From Candidatus Galligastranaerophilus intestinigallinarum (GTDB lineage: Bacteria > Cyanobacteriota > Vampirovibrionia > Gastranaerophilales > Gastranaerophilaceae), in contig DVKW01000123.1 of assembly GCA_018715855.1 (NCBI GenBank), positions 1-5,583 of the forward strand: a stretch of DNA of 5,583 nt, given 5' to 3'. Position 1 is the stretch's first letter. Each line of letters starts with the position of its first letter. A program made the translations under genes and the position numbers. The notes beneath the pieces were generated by a model, which was not told where the DNA came from, did not search any database, and worked only from the letters and a program-made list of their open reading frames with translations. This document shows, piece by piece, positions 5,504 to 5,583 of the stretch.

Positions 5504-5571
5504 TCGTAAGAGAGGCTGACCGTGTCTAAATGCAAAATGCTACGGTCCCTTAACAGAAAGGACAATATAAA
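5504..5571 (+). promoter_or_regulatory. Structured rplU leader, candidate L21 autoregulatory element
   Basis: The leader contains a 6-bp stem, GACCGT 5518-5523 with ACGGTC 5542-5547, whose loop holds a 3-bp inner pairing (GCA 5532-5534 with TGC 5538-5540). Directly adjoining it, CCTT 5548-5551 can pair with AAGG 5558-5561 and cover the ribosome binding site. A competing pairing, GTCC 5545-5548 with GGAC 5560-5563, would break the first stem. Mutually exclusive hairpins that hide the ribosome binding site are typical of ribosomal-protein autoregulation, and L21 leaders are known in low-GC Gram-positives. I cannot say whether this one belongs to that family. Confidence 0.5.
5559..5562 (+). promoter_or_regulatory. 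Ribosome binding site of rplU
   Basis: AGGA, within AAAGGA, lies 9 bases before the ATG at 5572 and fixes this as the start. It takes part in both alternative leader hairpins, so its exposure could control translation. Confidence 0.75.
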
Positions 5572-5583
5572 ATGTATGCTATC
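5572..5583 (+). CDS. rplU: Ribosomal protein bL21, first four codons only
   Basis: Only ATG TAT GCT ATC (M-Y-A-I) lies inside the window. Bacterial L21 proteins characteristically begin MYAI or MYAV followed by a GGKQ motif. The match is very short, but it is backed by a near-consensus promoter, a structured leader and a proper ribosome binding site, as expected for the first gene of an rplU-rpmA type operon. L21 binds 23S rRNA in the large ribosomal subunit. It is refuted if the next codons do not give a GGKQ motif at about residues 8-11. Confidence 0.72.

Noticed and set aside
1..5583. CRISPR array, tRNA/rRNA gene, insertion sequence or phage attachment site.
   Set aside because: No regularly spaced DNA repeats, no tRNA-like cloverleaf or rRNA-like stretch, and no transposase frame or flanking inverted repeats were seen.

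Overview
The window is strongly AT-rich (about 30% GC by eye), with A/T-ending codons throughout and the standard TGA stop in use. It carries a cytoplasmic hybrid-type histidine kinase, a relative of the type IV pilus/type II secretion ATPases, and a large helical hypothetical protein with an ISFG tag near its N-terminus. This combination suggests an uncultured, low-GC, probably diderm gut-type bacterium. Candidatus Gastranaerophilales (the Melainabacteria/Vampirovibrionia relatives of Cyanobacteria) fits best from memory. This is inference, and there is no rRNA or full marker gene here to confirm it.

Layout. Positions 1-1592 (minus strand) hold one continuous open frame, the first 530 codons of a gene that runs off the left edge. 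It encodes an unrecognised soluble, mostly helical protein with a degenerate repeat. Positions 1593-1712 form a short divergent intergenic region containing a good sigma70-type promoter for the plus strand. Positions 1713-5450 hold a tight three-gene plus-strand operon: (i) a histidine kinase with receiver-like, GAF, HisKA and HATPase_c domains and an unknown C-terminal extension; (ii) a stand-alone CheY-like response regulator; (iii) a GspE/PilB-family protein whose Walker A loop is intact but whose other catalytic motifs are largely gone. Positions 5451-5571 hold a consensus promoter, an inverted repeat across it, and a structured leader. The first four codons of rplU (ribosomal protein L21, M-Y-A-I) follow at 5572.

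How the genes may work together. The kinase has every residue needed for autophosphorylation, and the regulator next to it has a complete phosphorylation site but no output domain. The regulator therefore probably signals by protein contact. The third gene starts 3 bases after the regulator stops, which makes its product the obvious candidate target. That product looks like a secretion/pilus motor ATPase turned into a regulatory or structural paralogue, with both c-di-GMP-type motifs in its N-terminal domain also eroded. A kinase / CheY / pseudo-motor module of this kind, perhaps acting on type IV pilus assembly, is the most interesting candidate system in the window. The link to pili is inference from homology only.

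The minus-strand gene and rplU appear to be separate transcription units. No convincing intrinsic terminator is visible after the operon, so read-through into rplU is possible.
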